DNA of 64,000 nt from Rhynchopus sp. YZ270_cl-10 (GCA_964035575.1 OZ037926.1:868001-932000); one strand, 5' to 3'; shown: positions 27,377-38,363, counted from the stretch's first letter. Program-made: numbers and translations. Notes: a model not told the origin generated them from the letters alone.

Positions 27377-30352
27377 CACTGTAGTGTACATCTGGACAAC
27401 CTTTTGCTCTGAAAGCCCCCCTGACGGTGATGCCTGGAGCTGCTTGCAGAGACCCTTCCACTGCGCCTCGGAGACTGCAAGCGAGCGGTCACCGATGTGC
27501 TTGGCAAGGTTGTTGAGCGAGGCGGCACTCCACTTCTGCATGCGGGCCTGGTCGTTTGTTCTGAAGACAATGGCGATTTGGTATTGCGGGGGGATCTCGG
27601 CCATTTTGTCTTTTCCTTTTGCGAGCTGTGCGAGGAGTGTTGCTTTGAGGCCGGCAAGCTCTGGGGTGAGGGCCTCCTCCCAGCTGGCAAGGACGCCGGC
27701 AAGGCAGACCCAGATGGTGAGGGCGACCATGCTCTCACCAAGCTGGAGGGCAGCTCGAAGCATGCCTGCCAGGGAGTTTACCTTCTCCTCGGTGTCGTCG
27801 TCAAGTTTCCATACAAGGCGGCACCAGTGGTCGACCCACTCTGCGTCTGTCTCCACTCCCTGCATCACCACAGCACCACGCCGTGCGATGCGTCCTAGCA
27901 GCACTGCCGCGTTCTGCATCACACCTAACAGCTTCTCCTTCGTGACCGCACCATACTGTGATTTATCCACCACCATTGACACAGCCCTGTTCCGCAGCGG
28001 CTCCACATTCGCCAGCAGCACCGCACACTGCTCCTCAGGCAGACGGTCCACAATCTCCCCCAACGCCCACATAATGTTGCTCACCGCAGTCATCCCGCTT
28101 TCCTCGTGTACCCGGATCTGCCCAGACACTGCATGCTGGAACAAAAAGCGTGCCAACTCCAGAGCAACATCAGCTATCGTGCCATACCCACTCCCCGCAA
28201 GGTCGCCTATAAGAGACGCGCACGAGTGGATCAACTCCTCCCTCCGGAAGAGGCTCGCCTCCTCGGTGCCGGTTGCGTCGATCAACGTTACCGCGTCGCT
28301 GAGAAGCTGCTTCGCGCCTGCAGCGTGCTGTGCAAATGCAGCAGGGAACCTGCTGTTGAAGGCGCTCACAGTGTCCATCGCAATGGAGACGGAGTCGAGA
28401 CCAAGGTCCTTGTCGGGGTGGTTCACAGCAGCTTCGCGCGCTGCAGTGACAATCCGATGGCAGAATGTGAGAGACGTGCCGACCACGGACACTGCCGCCT
28501 CCTCTGTACACAGCCCTGCACACGCCTCCAGTGCAACCAGCACCGAGGGCAGCTCAGACCTGCGTACCAGCATGGCGCCGGACTCAGCAAGGAGTGTGTG
28601 GAGGTAGCCTGCAACGGTCTCGATGAGATGTATGTCCGATGCGCCTTCAGGCAGACGCTTCACAATGATGGCAGTCGCACGGAAGGCAAGCTTGCGGTTC
28701 ATGAGCTGAAGCTTGCCCGAAGTGGCAGCACCGAGCATGGTCTGCGCAAGCTCAAGGGTGCTGTTTGTTTCGGAGATGCTTTGGAGGACCGAGATGCACG
28801 TCGCCTGGCACAGCTTATGCGGATCACACAAACGTGCCGTCAAAACAGGGAGGCACGTATCCGTGACAATCGGGGGTACGTGCACGTTGGGCTCCTCCTC
28901 GTCGCTGTCGTCGTCCATCTCATTACACGCCTCAAGGATGTTGCGGGTCAGCTCCCCAAGCGCGTACAGCGCAGAGTTGCGCACCAGACCTCTCGGCTCT
29001 GTTTCGATGTACGACTTCGCAAGCATCTCAACAATAGGGTTGATGGCACCGTCTTGGGCAAGGAAGGGCACACAGCCCTCTGCCGCAGCAGCAATCATCG
29101 TGGCAATGGCCTCACGCTCCTGCCACTTCTCCTTGTCAGACATGTCTATGCTCTGCAGGTGTGCCATCATCGCGTCCGTGAATTTATCAGGCAGCTCGCT
29201 CGCCCACATCTGGATTGTGAACTGTGCTTCCACCCGCAGGTTCGATGCCCCCGACATGCGCTCATACAGAGCACCACGCATTTTGTTTGTCTCCTCTGGT
29301 AGTTCCTCTGCGTCCTCGCCTCTGCCGATGGCAAGATGGCTGGTGAGCTCGTCCTCGGGCTCGTGTGCGTTGTTGTTGTTGCTGACACCCTCCAGCTCCA
29401 TGTCCTCATCCGTGCGCTTCATTGCGTCAATGACAAGTGGCAGAACCTTCGGCATATGCGAAAGAAGCAGTGTAGGCGGGACAACCGTCTGAGCAGACAC
29501 CTCAGCAAAGAACCCGCATGCAGTTGCTTTGTGCGTCGCGTTGCCCGATGCAAGCGCATCGAGGGCCACCTGGAAGCTCGACGTCACCATCTGCTCAAAG
29601 GCGGCAGCAGACCGCTCCTGGCACGGCAGCCAGTACTCAATGGAGTCGCTGAGGCAGCTCAGCACGACAGCCTTGTCCTTGACCTGCGTGAACAGACAGG
29701 TCATGTACTCTGGGGCATGGCGCTGCTGAATCTCGAAGGAGGATTGCCCGGCAGGGACCTTGTCGTTGGCGTCGGGTGGCGCGTCTGGGATGGAGAAGAG
29801 AAGCTTAAGGAGGGTGACGAAGAGGGGCTGGTGCTCCCCGGCTGTGGGGATGATCTGGAGGATGTCGGGGATGAGCGTGCAGAGTGCGGCGAAGGTGGCT
29901 GGGGAGTGGATGAGGACGGCACCGCCTTCTTGGTGGGTCTCGAGGATGTAGGAGATTGTGCGGAGGGTGCCTGGAGAGCGCTGTGCGTTGAGCAGGGCTG
30001 TCACGAGCGCGTCGCCGTGTGTCACACACATATCGGCAGCGATTGTGGACACTACGTTGACAACCTCCTGCGGCTGCTCGGCAGCAAGGCCCTTGATGAG
30101 CTGGGGAAGGAGGTTCTGGTGGTCCGAGGACTGGTCGGTTTTGAGTTGCTGTTTCATGACCATCCCTGCCGCCTGCCGCACCACAACCGGGAGTGGCGAC
30201 TCAACCAGCACAGCGCACACAGCAGAACAGAACGCCTGTGTCCCCATGGCATCGCGCAGTGCTGCCAAATCCCGCTCAACGTGCGGGAGACCTGCAGGTG
30301 TGCTCACTATGCATTCTGCCAGCCTTTGCAGCAACGGTACCACATCCACCAT
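27377..30352 (-). CDS. TNPO1: Transportin / karyopherin-beta2 nuclear import receptor
   Basis: 992 codons from the ATG at 30352 (MVDVVPLLQRLAECIVS) to a GTATGT donor at 27376. Transportins carry PY-NLS cargo such as hnRNPs through the pore under RanGTP control. HEAT-repeat helices run throughout. Recognisable transportin blocks are EKWQEREAIATMIAAAAEGC (a WVVKESGILVLGAIAEGC-like repeat), VSNIMWALGEIVDRL (cf. CNNATWAIGEISIQM), and the C-terminal LLGRIARRGA...WCRLVWKLDDDTEEK. An acidic H8-type loop is present (MDDDSDEEEPNV). Length and C-terminal alignment (SEQKVVQMYTTV against the end of the family) indicate that the last exon is only a few codons. The frame past the donor adds nine atypical residues and stops. 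An in-frame TTG-led extension precedes the ATG, with an acceptor-like AATCTTCAG about 50 nt before it. An upstream-type element lies 155-188 bp before the start. Confidence 0.9.
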
Positions 30353-30506
30353 TGATGGATCGGGTAGTGTGTACAATGGGTGTTGCCTGAAGATTGTGTT
30401 TGGAGAAAAAGGGTGAGAAAATGTGTCAAAAAATAAGGGCTTTTTTAGGGGGGAAAGGGAAGCTACGTTTTATGTCCAAAATTGGTACGAAAAAAAGGAA
30501 AAATTT

Positions 30507-30540
30507 GGTAAGATGAAACCGAGCATCTCGTCACCTCACC
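30507..30540 (-). promoter_or_regulatory. Diverged upstream-type element before transportin
   Basis: The minus strand reads GGTGAGGTGACGAGATGCTC then GGTTTCATCTTACC, resembling the second subfamily at 7221-7256 (CACGAGAGGCTTAGGTTCAT). It lies 155-188 bp upstream of the transportin ATG. Confidence 0.35.
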
Positions 30541-32398
30541 AAAAAAAAAACAAAAAGGTAAGCAACTAACCACGCACTGTTACCCCACACGAAAGGGATA
30601 AAAAAAAAAATCACAGAAAGGACAATGTAATGAGCATGTACTATGTGCAGGTAACGTATCACGCTTGGGGAAGGTGAGGGGGGTGAACAAGCTTGAGGTA
30701 ATACCACAGAGGGTACAAAACTGAGGGCATAGAAACGGTTTTGAATTTTCGAGAAGAAAAAAACAAAATCCCTCTTTATCCCCCATTTTTTTGTCTGTAC
30801 AGATGTATTGCACTGCTCTACCCCTGTGCAGTGCCATGAGACGAGCGTGACATGGTTTTATTTGGCTCCTCTTTGTTGCTCTTCGCTGTTATTAAATCGT
30901 GTCCACTTCACGAATGGAATGCCTTGTGTGTAGAAAGTACTGTATTTAAGAAGTCCTAAAAAGGACTGAGCCACAAGGGGGTAAATATATTTTCTTTTCA
31001 AAAAACTAATTGACAATTAAGATGGCCAAGTTGTCCGATAGTGCCTAACATCAGTTCCCATTTTACAAAGAATTTCTTTTCTCTTCAAAGCGGGATGGTA
31101 TTGCCAAGAAAGGTATTTTTAAAAAAGGAAAATAAAAAGTTCAAAAAGAATAAATAAGCAGGGCAGGAAGGTCTTTACATGACCCAACGGTCTTTAAAAT
31201 GTTCTTGGGGAAGGAAATACAAGAAAAAAAGGTGCTGAAAGCTTCGAGGGGGGAACCAAAGAGGAATATCTTTTCTTTTTGTTTTCACAAACACGCATTA
31301 AAATTATGCCAAGACAGATTATTGTCGTTCGACATTTAAAAAGGCAGAGTGTGCTTGTAGGACGGTGCACCTCTGCCCATAAGAGTAAGTAGCAGAGATG
31401 TCGTCAAAGATAACTCTAGTCCATTTCTTCTTTGCGATGAAGGTGGTTACGCGATTCCACTTTGGGAATCAAGGGGAAGAGGGGAAGAGGGGGGGGAGGA
31501 GAAGGGTGTTGAACGCGAACTGCTCGCTAAAGTTGCCTCTCTGCAGTTGGGGGTCCATCAAATTGCTCAAAAAAAATCATCTAAAAAATCGACGAATTTC
31601 TTGAACAAGGACAGACCTGCACAAAATCGGGGAATGTAAGGAGCACTTTCCCCCCGAGAAAAAAGCGGGGGGGGGGGGGGGGGGGAAACGCACCTATCCC
31701 AGAGAATGTACACAATATGCGTATCTAGCTGATCTCTAGCCCCAGCTCTCTCGACTGTGTTAGTAAGTATTTAGTTTTTTTTTTAAAAATGTTCGCCTTG
31801 GATAAAATATTGTCGCACCTGAGCCAACAAATGGTTCATTTATATGGCGTTCAGGTTGACCATTCTATGATGCACTATTCATTTGATACAAGGAAACCCT
31901 GTATTTGAATAGAATCGAAAGTTTTATTGCTACACAGAACGAGGTTGCTGAGTTTATTGAGAACACGTTCAACAAAAAAAAACGACTAGGATCGAAAAAA
32001 AATAGTGAGGGGGAAAAAGAGGTAAAAAGACTAAGGGGTGGAGTAAAGTGGAAACCTTTCATTAAATTTGTAGAAGGCAGAGTTCCGCAATAAAGCGCCT
32101 ACCAAAAATGTTAGCTGCAAGGTTCAAGGAGGAGGGGCAAAGAAGGCACGTACTTTGCCTTCTAAACACAGACGTGCTTGCATCACTGCAAAAACAGCAC
32201 GCTTCCCCTAAAACGTTTCTATGACATAGACAGAAGAAAATCACCATTTCTAACCGGAATGCCAATATCAAAGCAATCAAAAACAAAAATAAAACAAAAA
32301 TAAACAAAAACTCACTCCAAGTTTAATACCAAGCTGGATTCGGACTGGAGGCAAGAAAAACACCAACATGGACACACGTAAAAAATTTCAAGCTTCAA
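30541..32398. other. Gene-poor AT-rich intergenic region with a G19 run
   Basis: About 1.86 kb. A run of 19 G is at 31667-31685. A + strand frame at 31887-32093 is open for about 69 codons without an ATG and contains protein-like stretches (NRIESFIATQNEVAEFIENT and KWKPFIKFVEGRVPQ), perhaps a relic. Otherwise I see only short low-complexity frames. Confidence 0.4.
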
Positions 32399-35300
32399 TC
32401 ACACTGAGCCACACTCCCTCATAGGAGTGGACTCAGAGTCGTTCATGCTGGGAGAGAGCTCCTCCATCTGTCCGGCGTACAGCTCGTTCTCAGCCTGCTG
32501 GCGCTGCTTGCGCTGGAAGATGACAAACGCCACAAGCCCACCCATGCACAGCGCTCCGAGAGACCCGATCACCGCGAAGAGCCATCCCATGCCCGAGTCG
32601 CTGCTCTCGCTGCTCTCCTCAGGCTTGTCGCTTGCGCCTGTGACCGCAATCGGCATCGTGCTGCCAACAGGCACAGTCATCCCACCCGAGTTGTCTGCAA
32701 GCTTCCCGCTGCCCACAGACTCCTCCATCTCAGCAACAGACTGCCCAACCTGCTCATCAGTCCCCTCAACACGGTACTCAAAGTAGTACTTCTGGTCCGA
32801 GTCCCCAGACTGCAGCACCACAGCCGCGCGTGCATCAGAGGTGCCGCTTGTAGACCAGCTCTTGTCGGCAACAACAGCATGCTCCTCGGCGTGGTTCTCC
32901 TCGTTCCACGAGTGTGGGATGTCCACACGCCACTGGTCCGCCACGTCGGTAGGGGGCATCTGTCCGTCCTTCGTGTACGCAGCAATCAGCGTCACCACAA
33001 GGTTCTGGGGGTTCTGCGCCAACGTGGCGGAGCCTCTGAACAGCGTCATGCGGATCCTACGCAGCACAGCCTTCGGGTTCTCAAAGATGTCCTCAATAGC
33101 GCCCTTGACGTCCTGCTTGATCTGCTTCCACACCTTCTTCGCAGCCTTCTTCAGCTCCTGCTTGTCGAGTGTCTTCTGCTCGTTCTTGTAGTCGTCTGTG
33201 CACTTCGACCCAAAGGTGTTGCAGCAGTACGTTGCCTGCACAAGGTCCATCTTCTGTGCATCGCACGTCATTGTGCAGCCCTTCTTCATCACTCGGCAGC
33301 ACCACTCACGCTCGTCGTCCTTCGGCGCACTGCAGTCTGCGAACTTCGGCTCCGGGCACATCACATTGCTGCTGTTGCAGCAGTCCGCCTTGAACGCAGC
33401 GTCCACTGTCGCGCCCGACTTCTCCGCAGCCATGCACTTCTCACGCTTGTCCTGGACCACGGTGCAGCCCTGCTTCTTGTTCTCACAGCACCACAGGCGC
33501 TGTTCGTGCGTCCATGGCGCAAGGGTGCGCACCTCGTCACAGGTGTAGTTCGTTGGTGCCCCACACGCCATCTCCGTGCACCCAACCTTCCCGCCGTTGC
33601 ACCAGCATGTGTTGCAGTCCTTCTTGAAGCGCTCCCCCTCCTTCACAACCTCCCCGTTCTCCAGCGTGCACGACGGCTTCGCACACGCCATCTCCGTGCA
33701 CATCAGATACCCGTCCATGCAGGTGCAGGTGTTGCAGTCCACAGCCGTGCTCTCGTTGTGCTTCAGCATCTTTCCGTTGTCCATCTTGCAGCTCTTCTCC
33801 TTAGTAGGGGGGCAGTACATCTTAGTGCAGGCAAGCTTGCCGTCAAAGCACCTGCATGTGTTGCAGTCCACCTTCCCGCTGGTGCCGTGCTTGATCATGC
33901 CCGTTGAGGTCTTGCAGTTCTCACCGTCCACTGGCGGCTTGGTGTCGTTCTGGGCAGGCTTCACACACTTGTGTGTGCATGCACAGTCGTCTGCCTCACA
34001 CACAAGACCAGCGTCACACTTCGCAACCTGACACGGAGCAACAAAGCACTGTGGGCAAGCCGGCTTGTCTGTGGGTGTTGGTGGCTTCGTGTCGTTCTTG
34101 GAAGGCTGCACGCAGTAAGCGTTTCCAGCGGCATCCACCTCACATCCCATCGAGCAGCGCAGGGTTGCGCAGGGGTGCACGGTGGGCGCAGTCGTGTTCA
34201 TCGGTGCGGGCTTCACACACTTGTGTGTGCATGCACAGTCGTCTGCCTCACACACAAGACCAGCGTCACACTGTGCAACCTGGCAAGGGGCAGCGAAACA
34301 CTGCACGCAAGCCGGCTTGTCTGTGGGCTTGTCAGTCGGTGCAGGGCATGCCATCTTTGTGCACATCAGCATCCCGTTGGAGCATGTGCAAGTGTTGCAG
34401 TCCATACGCACAGAGGCACCGTCCTTGACCAGTTCTCCTGATGCTGTCTCACACTCCTTTGCGGGCAGGTCTGTTGGCTTCGGGATGTCCTCCTTGACGC
34501 ACTGGTGGCTGCAACCTCCACATCCGCTGGACACGCACTTGTAGTTGTCCTCGCACTTGGCGGTCTTGCAAGCGTCGCAGTCAGCCAGAGGACCGAAGTC
34601 GCCACACTCACACTTCGCAGGGTTGTAGCACCAGCCAGCCAGAGCAATGCACATCTTCGACTCGTTGTACGGGGTGCAAGTTGCAGGTGTTGGTGGCTTC
34701 GTGTCGTTCTGGGCAGGCTTCACACACTTGTGTGTGCATGCACAGTCATCTGCTTCACACACAAGACCAGCGTCACACTGTGCAACCTGGCAAGGGGCAG
34801 CGAAACACTGCACGCAAGCCGGCTTGTCTGTGGGCTTGTCAGTCGGTGCAGGGCATGCCATCTTTGTGCACCTCAGCATCCCGTTGGAGCATGTGCAAGT
34901 GTTGCAGTCCATACGCACAGAGGCACCGTCCTTGACCAGTTCTCCTGACGCGGTCTTGCACTCCTTTGCGGGCAGGTCTGTTGGCTTCGGGATGTCCTCC
35001 TTGACGCACTCGAAGTTGCAGCCGCCGCAGTAGTTCTCTTTGCATGTGAAGCCAGGCGCGCAGTCGGCAAGGTTGCACGGGTTCTCCTTGCAACGCACCT
35101 GCAGACAGGGTGCAGGGGCAGTCGTGTTCTGCACTGGCGTGGGTTTGTCGGTGGGCTTCTGGCACTTTCCGGGAAGGTCGCAGGTCGGGTCCGCACACGG
35201 GCACTCGAGACCCTCCTCACAGCGGTCGGTAGCACACGGCAGGGTGAAGCCGTTGCAGCTTGCACCCACGCCAACACGCTTCACACACTCACGCACAGCG

Positions 35301-36838
35301 GAGTCTGCACACTCCAGGAACGCGTTCGTGGTCGGAAGGACTGCTGTCCTGCACCACTCAGAAGCACCGCAGTCAGCGTCCGTCGTACATCCACTCGCAA
35401 CAGGCGGCTTGGTGTCGTTCTGGGCAGGCTTCACACACTTGTGGGTGCATGCACAGTCGTCTGACTCACACACAAGACCAGCGTCACACTGTGCAACCTG
35501 GCAAGGGGCAGCGAAACACTGCACGCAAGCCGGCTTGTCTGTGGGCTTGTCAGTCGGTGCAGGGCATGCCATCTTTGTGCACCTCAGCATCCCGTTGGAG
35601 CATGTGCAAGTGTTGCAGTCCATACGCACAGAGGCACCGTCCTTGACCAGTTCTCCTGATGCTGTCTCACACTCCTTTGCGGGCAGGTCTGTCGGCTTCG
35701 GGATGTCCTCCTTGACGCACTGGTGGCTGCAACCTCCACATCCGCTGGACACGCATTTGTAGTTGTCCTCGCACTTGGCGGTCTTGCAAGCGTCGCAGTC
35801 AGCCAGAGGACCGAAGTCGCCACACTCACACTTCGCAGGGTTGTAGCACCAGCCAGCCAGAGCAATGCACATCTTCGACTCGTTGTACGGGGTGCAAGTT
35901 GCAGGTGTTGGTGGCTTCGTGTCGTTCTGGGCAGGCTTCACACACTTGTGTGTGCATGCACAGTCGTCTGCCTCACACACAAGACCAGCATCACACTGTG
36001 CAACCTGGCAAGGGGCAGCGAAGCACTGCACACATGGCTTGTCAGTCGGTGTCGGTGGCTTCGTGTCGTTCTTGGAAGGCTGCACGCAGTAAGCGTTTCC
36101 AGCGGCATCCACCTCACATCCCATCGAGCAGCGCAGGGTTGCGCAGGGGTGCACGGTGGGCGCAGTCGTGTTCATCGGCGCGGGCTTCACACACTTGTGT
36201 GTGCATGCACAGTCGTCTGCCTCACACACAAGACCAGCATCACACTGTGCAACCTGGCAAGGGGCAACAAGGCACTGTGGGCAAGCTGGCTTGTCTGTGG
36301 GTGTCGGTGGCTTCGTGTCGTTCTGGGCAGGCTTCACACACTTGTGTGTGCATGCACAGTCGTCTGCCTCACACACAAGACCAGCGTCACACTGTGCAAC
36401 CTGGCACGGGGCAGCGAAACACTGCACGCAAGCTGGCTTGTCTGTGGGCTTGTCAGTCGGTGCTGGCGGCTTGGTGTCCACTGGTGTAGTTGTGTTGCCC
36501 TCCTTGACACACTGGAACGAGCATGATCCGCAGTAGTTCGAGACACACTTGAAGCCGGTGTCACACTTTGTGCCTGCGGTGGAGCAGGCATCCGCACAAC
36601 GCACGTAGGACATGGGCTGGCAGGAGCACAGCGAGGAGCTGTAGCACTGGTCCTTGGCACAGTCCTCTGTCTGCAGGGTGTATGGTGTACAGGTGTCCGT
36701 GACGTTTGCTGATACACACACGGCCTGCCCTGCTGCGTCCACTTCACATGCCTGTGGGCAGCGCACGCTCGCACAGGGGTCCGTCAACTGCTGTGCTGCC
36801 GCCACAGCAGCACAGAGCACCACTGGGAAAAACTTCAT
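32399..36838 (-). CDS. Large cysteine-rich type I surface protein with pacifastin-like repeats
   Basis: 1,479 residues, single exon, ATG at 36838 with a signal peptide (MKFFPVVLCAAVAAAQ). The ectodomain is built of repeated Cys modules: seven copies of a CVQCFAAPCQVAQC...CACTHKCVKP unit joined by TDKP linkers, six pacifastin-type units (DCNTCTCSNGMLRCTKMAC pattern), two CTPYNESKMC...GCGGCSHQC units, three EVDAAG units, one Dickkopf/EB-like unit and two WCC-x6-GC units near the C-terminal side (RLWCCENKKQGC, REWCCRVMKKGC). A non-Cys domain follows (AVLRRIRMTLF...VDIPHSW), then a TM helix (WLFAVIGSLGALCMGGLVAF) and a tail of about 40 residues. Pacifastin units are serine-protease inhibitors in arthropods; here the fold may simply be structural. 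Internal segments of about 570 bp (about 34230-34800 and 35448-36020) are almost identical, offset by 1,218 bp. A diverged paralogous piece is at 39801-40006. Confidence 0.85.
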   Translation of the reverse strand: MKFFPVVLCAAVAAAQQLTDPCASVRCPQACEVDAAGQAVCVSANVTDTCTPYTLQTEDCAKDQCYSSSLCSCQPMSYVRCADACSTAGTKCDTGFKCVSNYCGSCSFQCVKEGNTTTPVDTKPPAPTDKPTDKPACVQCFAAPCQVAQCDAGLVCEADDCACTHKCVKPAQNDTKPPTPTDKPACPQCLVAPCQVAQCDAGLVCEADDCACTHKCVKPAPMNTTAPTVHPCATLRCSMGCEVDAAGNAYCVQPSKNDTKPPTPTDKPCVQCFAAPCQVAQCDAGLVCEADDCACTHKCVKPAQNDTKPPTPATCTPYNESKMCIALAGWCYNPAKCECGDFGPLADCDACKTAKCEDNYKCVSSGCGGCSHQCVKEDIPKPTDLPAKECETASGELVKDGASVRMDCNTCTCSNGMLRCTKMACPAPTDKPTDKPACVQCFAAPCQVAQCDAGLVCESDDCACTHKCVKPAQNDTKPPVASGCTTDADCGASEWCRTAVLPTTNAFLECADSAVRECVKRVGVGASCNGFTLPCATDRCEEGLECPCADPTCDLPGKCQKPTDKPTPVQNTTAPAPCLQVRCKENPCNLADCAPGFTCKENYCGGCNFECVKEDIPKPTDLPAKECKTASGELVKDGASVRMDCNTCTCSNGMLRCTKMACPAPTDKPTDKPACVQCFAAPCQVAQCDAGLVCEADDCACTHKCVKPAQNDTKPPTPATCTPYNESKMCIALAGWCYNPAKCECGDFGPLADCDACKTAKCEDNYKCVSSGCGGCSHQCVKEDIPKPTDLPAKECETASGELVKDGASVRMDCNTCTCSNGMLMCTKMACPAPTDKPTDKPACVQCFAAPCQVAQCDAGLVCEADDCACTHKCVKPAPMNTTAPTVHPCATLRCSMGCEVDAAGNAYCVQPSKNDTKPPTPTDKPACPQCFVAPCQVAKCDAGLVCEADDCACTHKCVKPAQNDTKPPVDGENCKTSTGMIKHGTSGKVDCNTCRCFDGKLACTKMYCPPTKEKSCKMDNGKMLKHNESTAVDCNTCTCMDGYLMCTEMACAKPSCTLENGEVVKEGERFKKDCNTCWCNGGKVGCTEMACGAPTNYTCDEVRTLAPWTHEQRLWCCENKKQGCTVVQDKREKCMAAEKSGATVDAAFKADCCNSSNVMCPEPKFADCSAPKDDEREWCCRVMKKGCTMTCDAQKMDLVQATYCCNTFGSKCTDDYKNEQKTLDKQELKKAAKKVWKQIKQDVKGAIEDIFENPKAVLRRIRMTLFRGSATLAQNPQNLVVTLIAAYTKDGQMPPTDVADQWRVDIPHSWNEENHAEEHAVVADKSWSTSGTSDARAAVVLQSGDSDQKYYFEYRVEGTDEQVGQSVAEMEESVGSGKLADNSGGMTVPVGSTMPIAVTGASDKPEESSESSDSGMGWLFAVIGSLGALCMGGLVAFVIFQRKQRQQAENELYAGQMEELSPSMNDSESTPMRECGSV

Positions 36839-37453
36839 CGTTTCCTCTATGTCTGTTGTGCTGTTATAATGTGTTCCTTGGGGATGATGTGGTGTATGTG
36901 GGATGAGGTGGGACGAAGGAACGACTCTAGTGTCAAATACGTTATTTTCTTCTACTTTTTTTTCCTGTGATCATCCACGGATTCTTTCTTGATTGCACAC
37001 ATTCCCGTCTCCCCACACACACCAGCATGTAATAACACTGCCACGTGCAGTAAACCAAACTCGCCTCCAAAAATGGGAAGAGGCTTTATAAAAGAAACGG
37101 GTGGTTGAAGGTGCTAAATAGTTGCTGTAATACTGGACACAAAAACAAGCAACGAGCCGCACAAAATACAACCACTGCTTTTCTAAGGTGGTAAACGAAT
37201 AATATGGTTTGAGGCTAGAATGACCTTTGCTGTGTCGACACTATTTTTTCCTACATACCCCAGGTTTTAACTGAAAGTTGACAACGTGTGTAGTCATAAC
37301 GCGTGACACTGACTTTTGAATACAAAAACGGGGGAAACCAACCCCTCTCCACTCCAGCTTCAACAAAAAAGAAAGGGGGAAAAAAAAAAAGAAAGCACTG
37401 ACTGAAACGCACCAGAACTGATCTCCAAGTCTCCAAAACCCCTCCGTTGACGT
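36839..37453. other. Intergenic, no gene seen
   Basis: About 615 bp between the Cys-rich gene start and the RRM/knuckle gene stop. I see no coding frame or clear upstream element. On the minus strand the 100 bp before the ATG at 36838 are CA-rich with AG-ending candidates (ATTATAACAG). Confidence 0.4.
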
Positions 37454-38092
37454 TTATTTTGTTTTCGCCACATCGTGCCCAAACTCGCGCTTTGCCGCGA
37501 AGTACTTCTTCTGATGCTCCTCCTGTGCCTTGTCCTTTATGTCTTTGTTCTTCTTTGCGAGGGCAACCTTTGGACAGTCCTTCACCAAATGTCCTGTCTG
37601 ATTGCATCGGTAGCACATGCTCCCTGCGTGCCCTGTGACATTCCTCCCGCAGTTCCCTGTAAGGTGCTCCTTCGAGCCACACCAGAAGCAACGCCCACGC
37701 TTTGTGAAGAAGGGGGAGATCTGCACATTGACCTTGCGGGAGCGGTCGTTCCTGTCTTCGCCTTGCTTCCAGAAGCTATTGTGCTTCTTTTCTACGAGCG
37801 CGTCGGCCTGGGCCTTTGTGTCGTAGGTGATGAACACGTAACCCTTGAAGGTCTGACGGTCACGTGCCTCACGGGCAAGCTTGATGGTATCAACACCCTC
37901 CATGTGCTCCTTCCCGAGCCACTTCTCGACATACTCACGCGTCGTTGTAGGTGGTAGGTTGCCCACAAAGCAGCGCTTCCCTACCTCCTCCTCAGAGGAC
38001 TCGTCGTCACCACCACCCTGCTTCTCTTCCTCATCCTCCCTCTTCCTCTTACGCGACGGATCCTCAACGTACGCGACAAGTGCACGTGTCAT
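37454..38092 (-). CDS. RNA-binding protein: RRM plus two CCHC zinc knuckles
   Basis: 212 residues, ATG at 38092. A basic/acidic N-terminus (SRKRKREDEEEKQ, then DDESSEEE) precedes one RRM with RNP2 CFVGNL (about 41-46) and RNP1 KGYVFITY (about 84-91). Two zinc knuckles follow, CFWCGSKEHLTGNC and CYRCNQTGHLVKDC, then a Lys-rich helix. The domain order suggests a nuclear or nucleolar RNA-processing or splicing-associated factor; the exact orthologue is unclear. A textbook acceptor (CTTTTTTCTTTTCTCATAG) ends 7 nt before the ATG, which supports this start and suggests a 5'UTR intron or trans-splicing. Confidence 0.88.
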   Translation of the reverse strand: MTRALVAYVEDPSRKRKREDEEEKQGGGDDESSEEEVGKRCFVGNLPPTTTREYVEKWLGKEHMEGVDTIKLAREARDRQTFKGYVFITYDTKAQADALVEKKHNSFWKQGEDRNDRSRKVNVQISPFFTKRGRCFWCGSKEHLTGNCGRNVTGHAGSMCYRCNQTGHLVKDCPKVALAKKNKDIKDKAQEEHQKKYFAAKREFGHDVAKTK

Positions 38093-38279
38093 TGTGAAAC
38101 TATGAGAAAAGAAAAAAGGTAATAGGGTGTGTGGGTGTAAGAAGAGGGGTGAAAAGAGGGTGGGAAAATAAGTGTAACCCTCTGGACAGCGTGAATATGG
38201 CGGGGGGAGGGGCCTTCAGCACATTGAAAATGACTCGGATTCTTGGAATTGGGGGGTTCAGCCTAGATTCTCAGATTTC

Positions 38280-38363
38280 ACTTGGATATTCTGATATTCG
38301 GGGGAACCTGAGAATAGCCGAGAATAGCATCGGAGAATCCGATATTCATTCTCAGATCCAAGT
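38280..38363. repeat. Nested palindrome (three stacked inverted repeats)
   Basis: The outer pair is ACTTGGAT (38280-38287) and ATCCAAGT (38356-38363). The middle pair is CTGAGAAT (38308-38315) and ATTCTCAG (38348-38355). The inner hairpin is ATCGGA (38329-38334) and TCCGAT (38338-38343) around GAA. All three pairs are perfect. It lies in the 38093-38728 intergenic stretch, about 190 bp upstream of the RRM/knuckle ATG. Both strands happen to be open across it, and I would not call a gene. Confidence 0.65.

Noticed and set aside
27384-29302. Long + strand frames (up to about 400 codons) opposite transportin
   Set aside because: Antisense shadows of GC-rich coding sequence; the minus frame matches the transportin family end to end.
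32879-36526. Long + strand frames opposite the Cys-rich gene
   Set aside because: They mirror the internal repeats of the minus-strand gene, have no starts of their own and show no domain.
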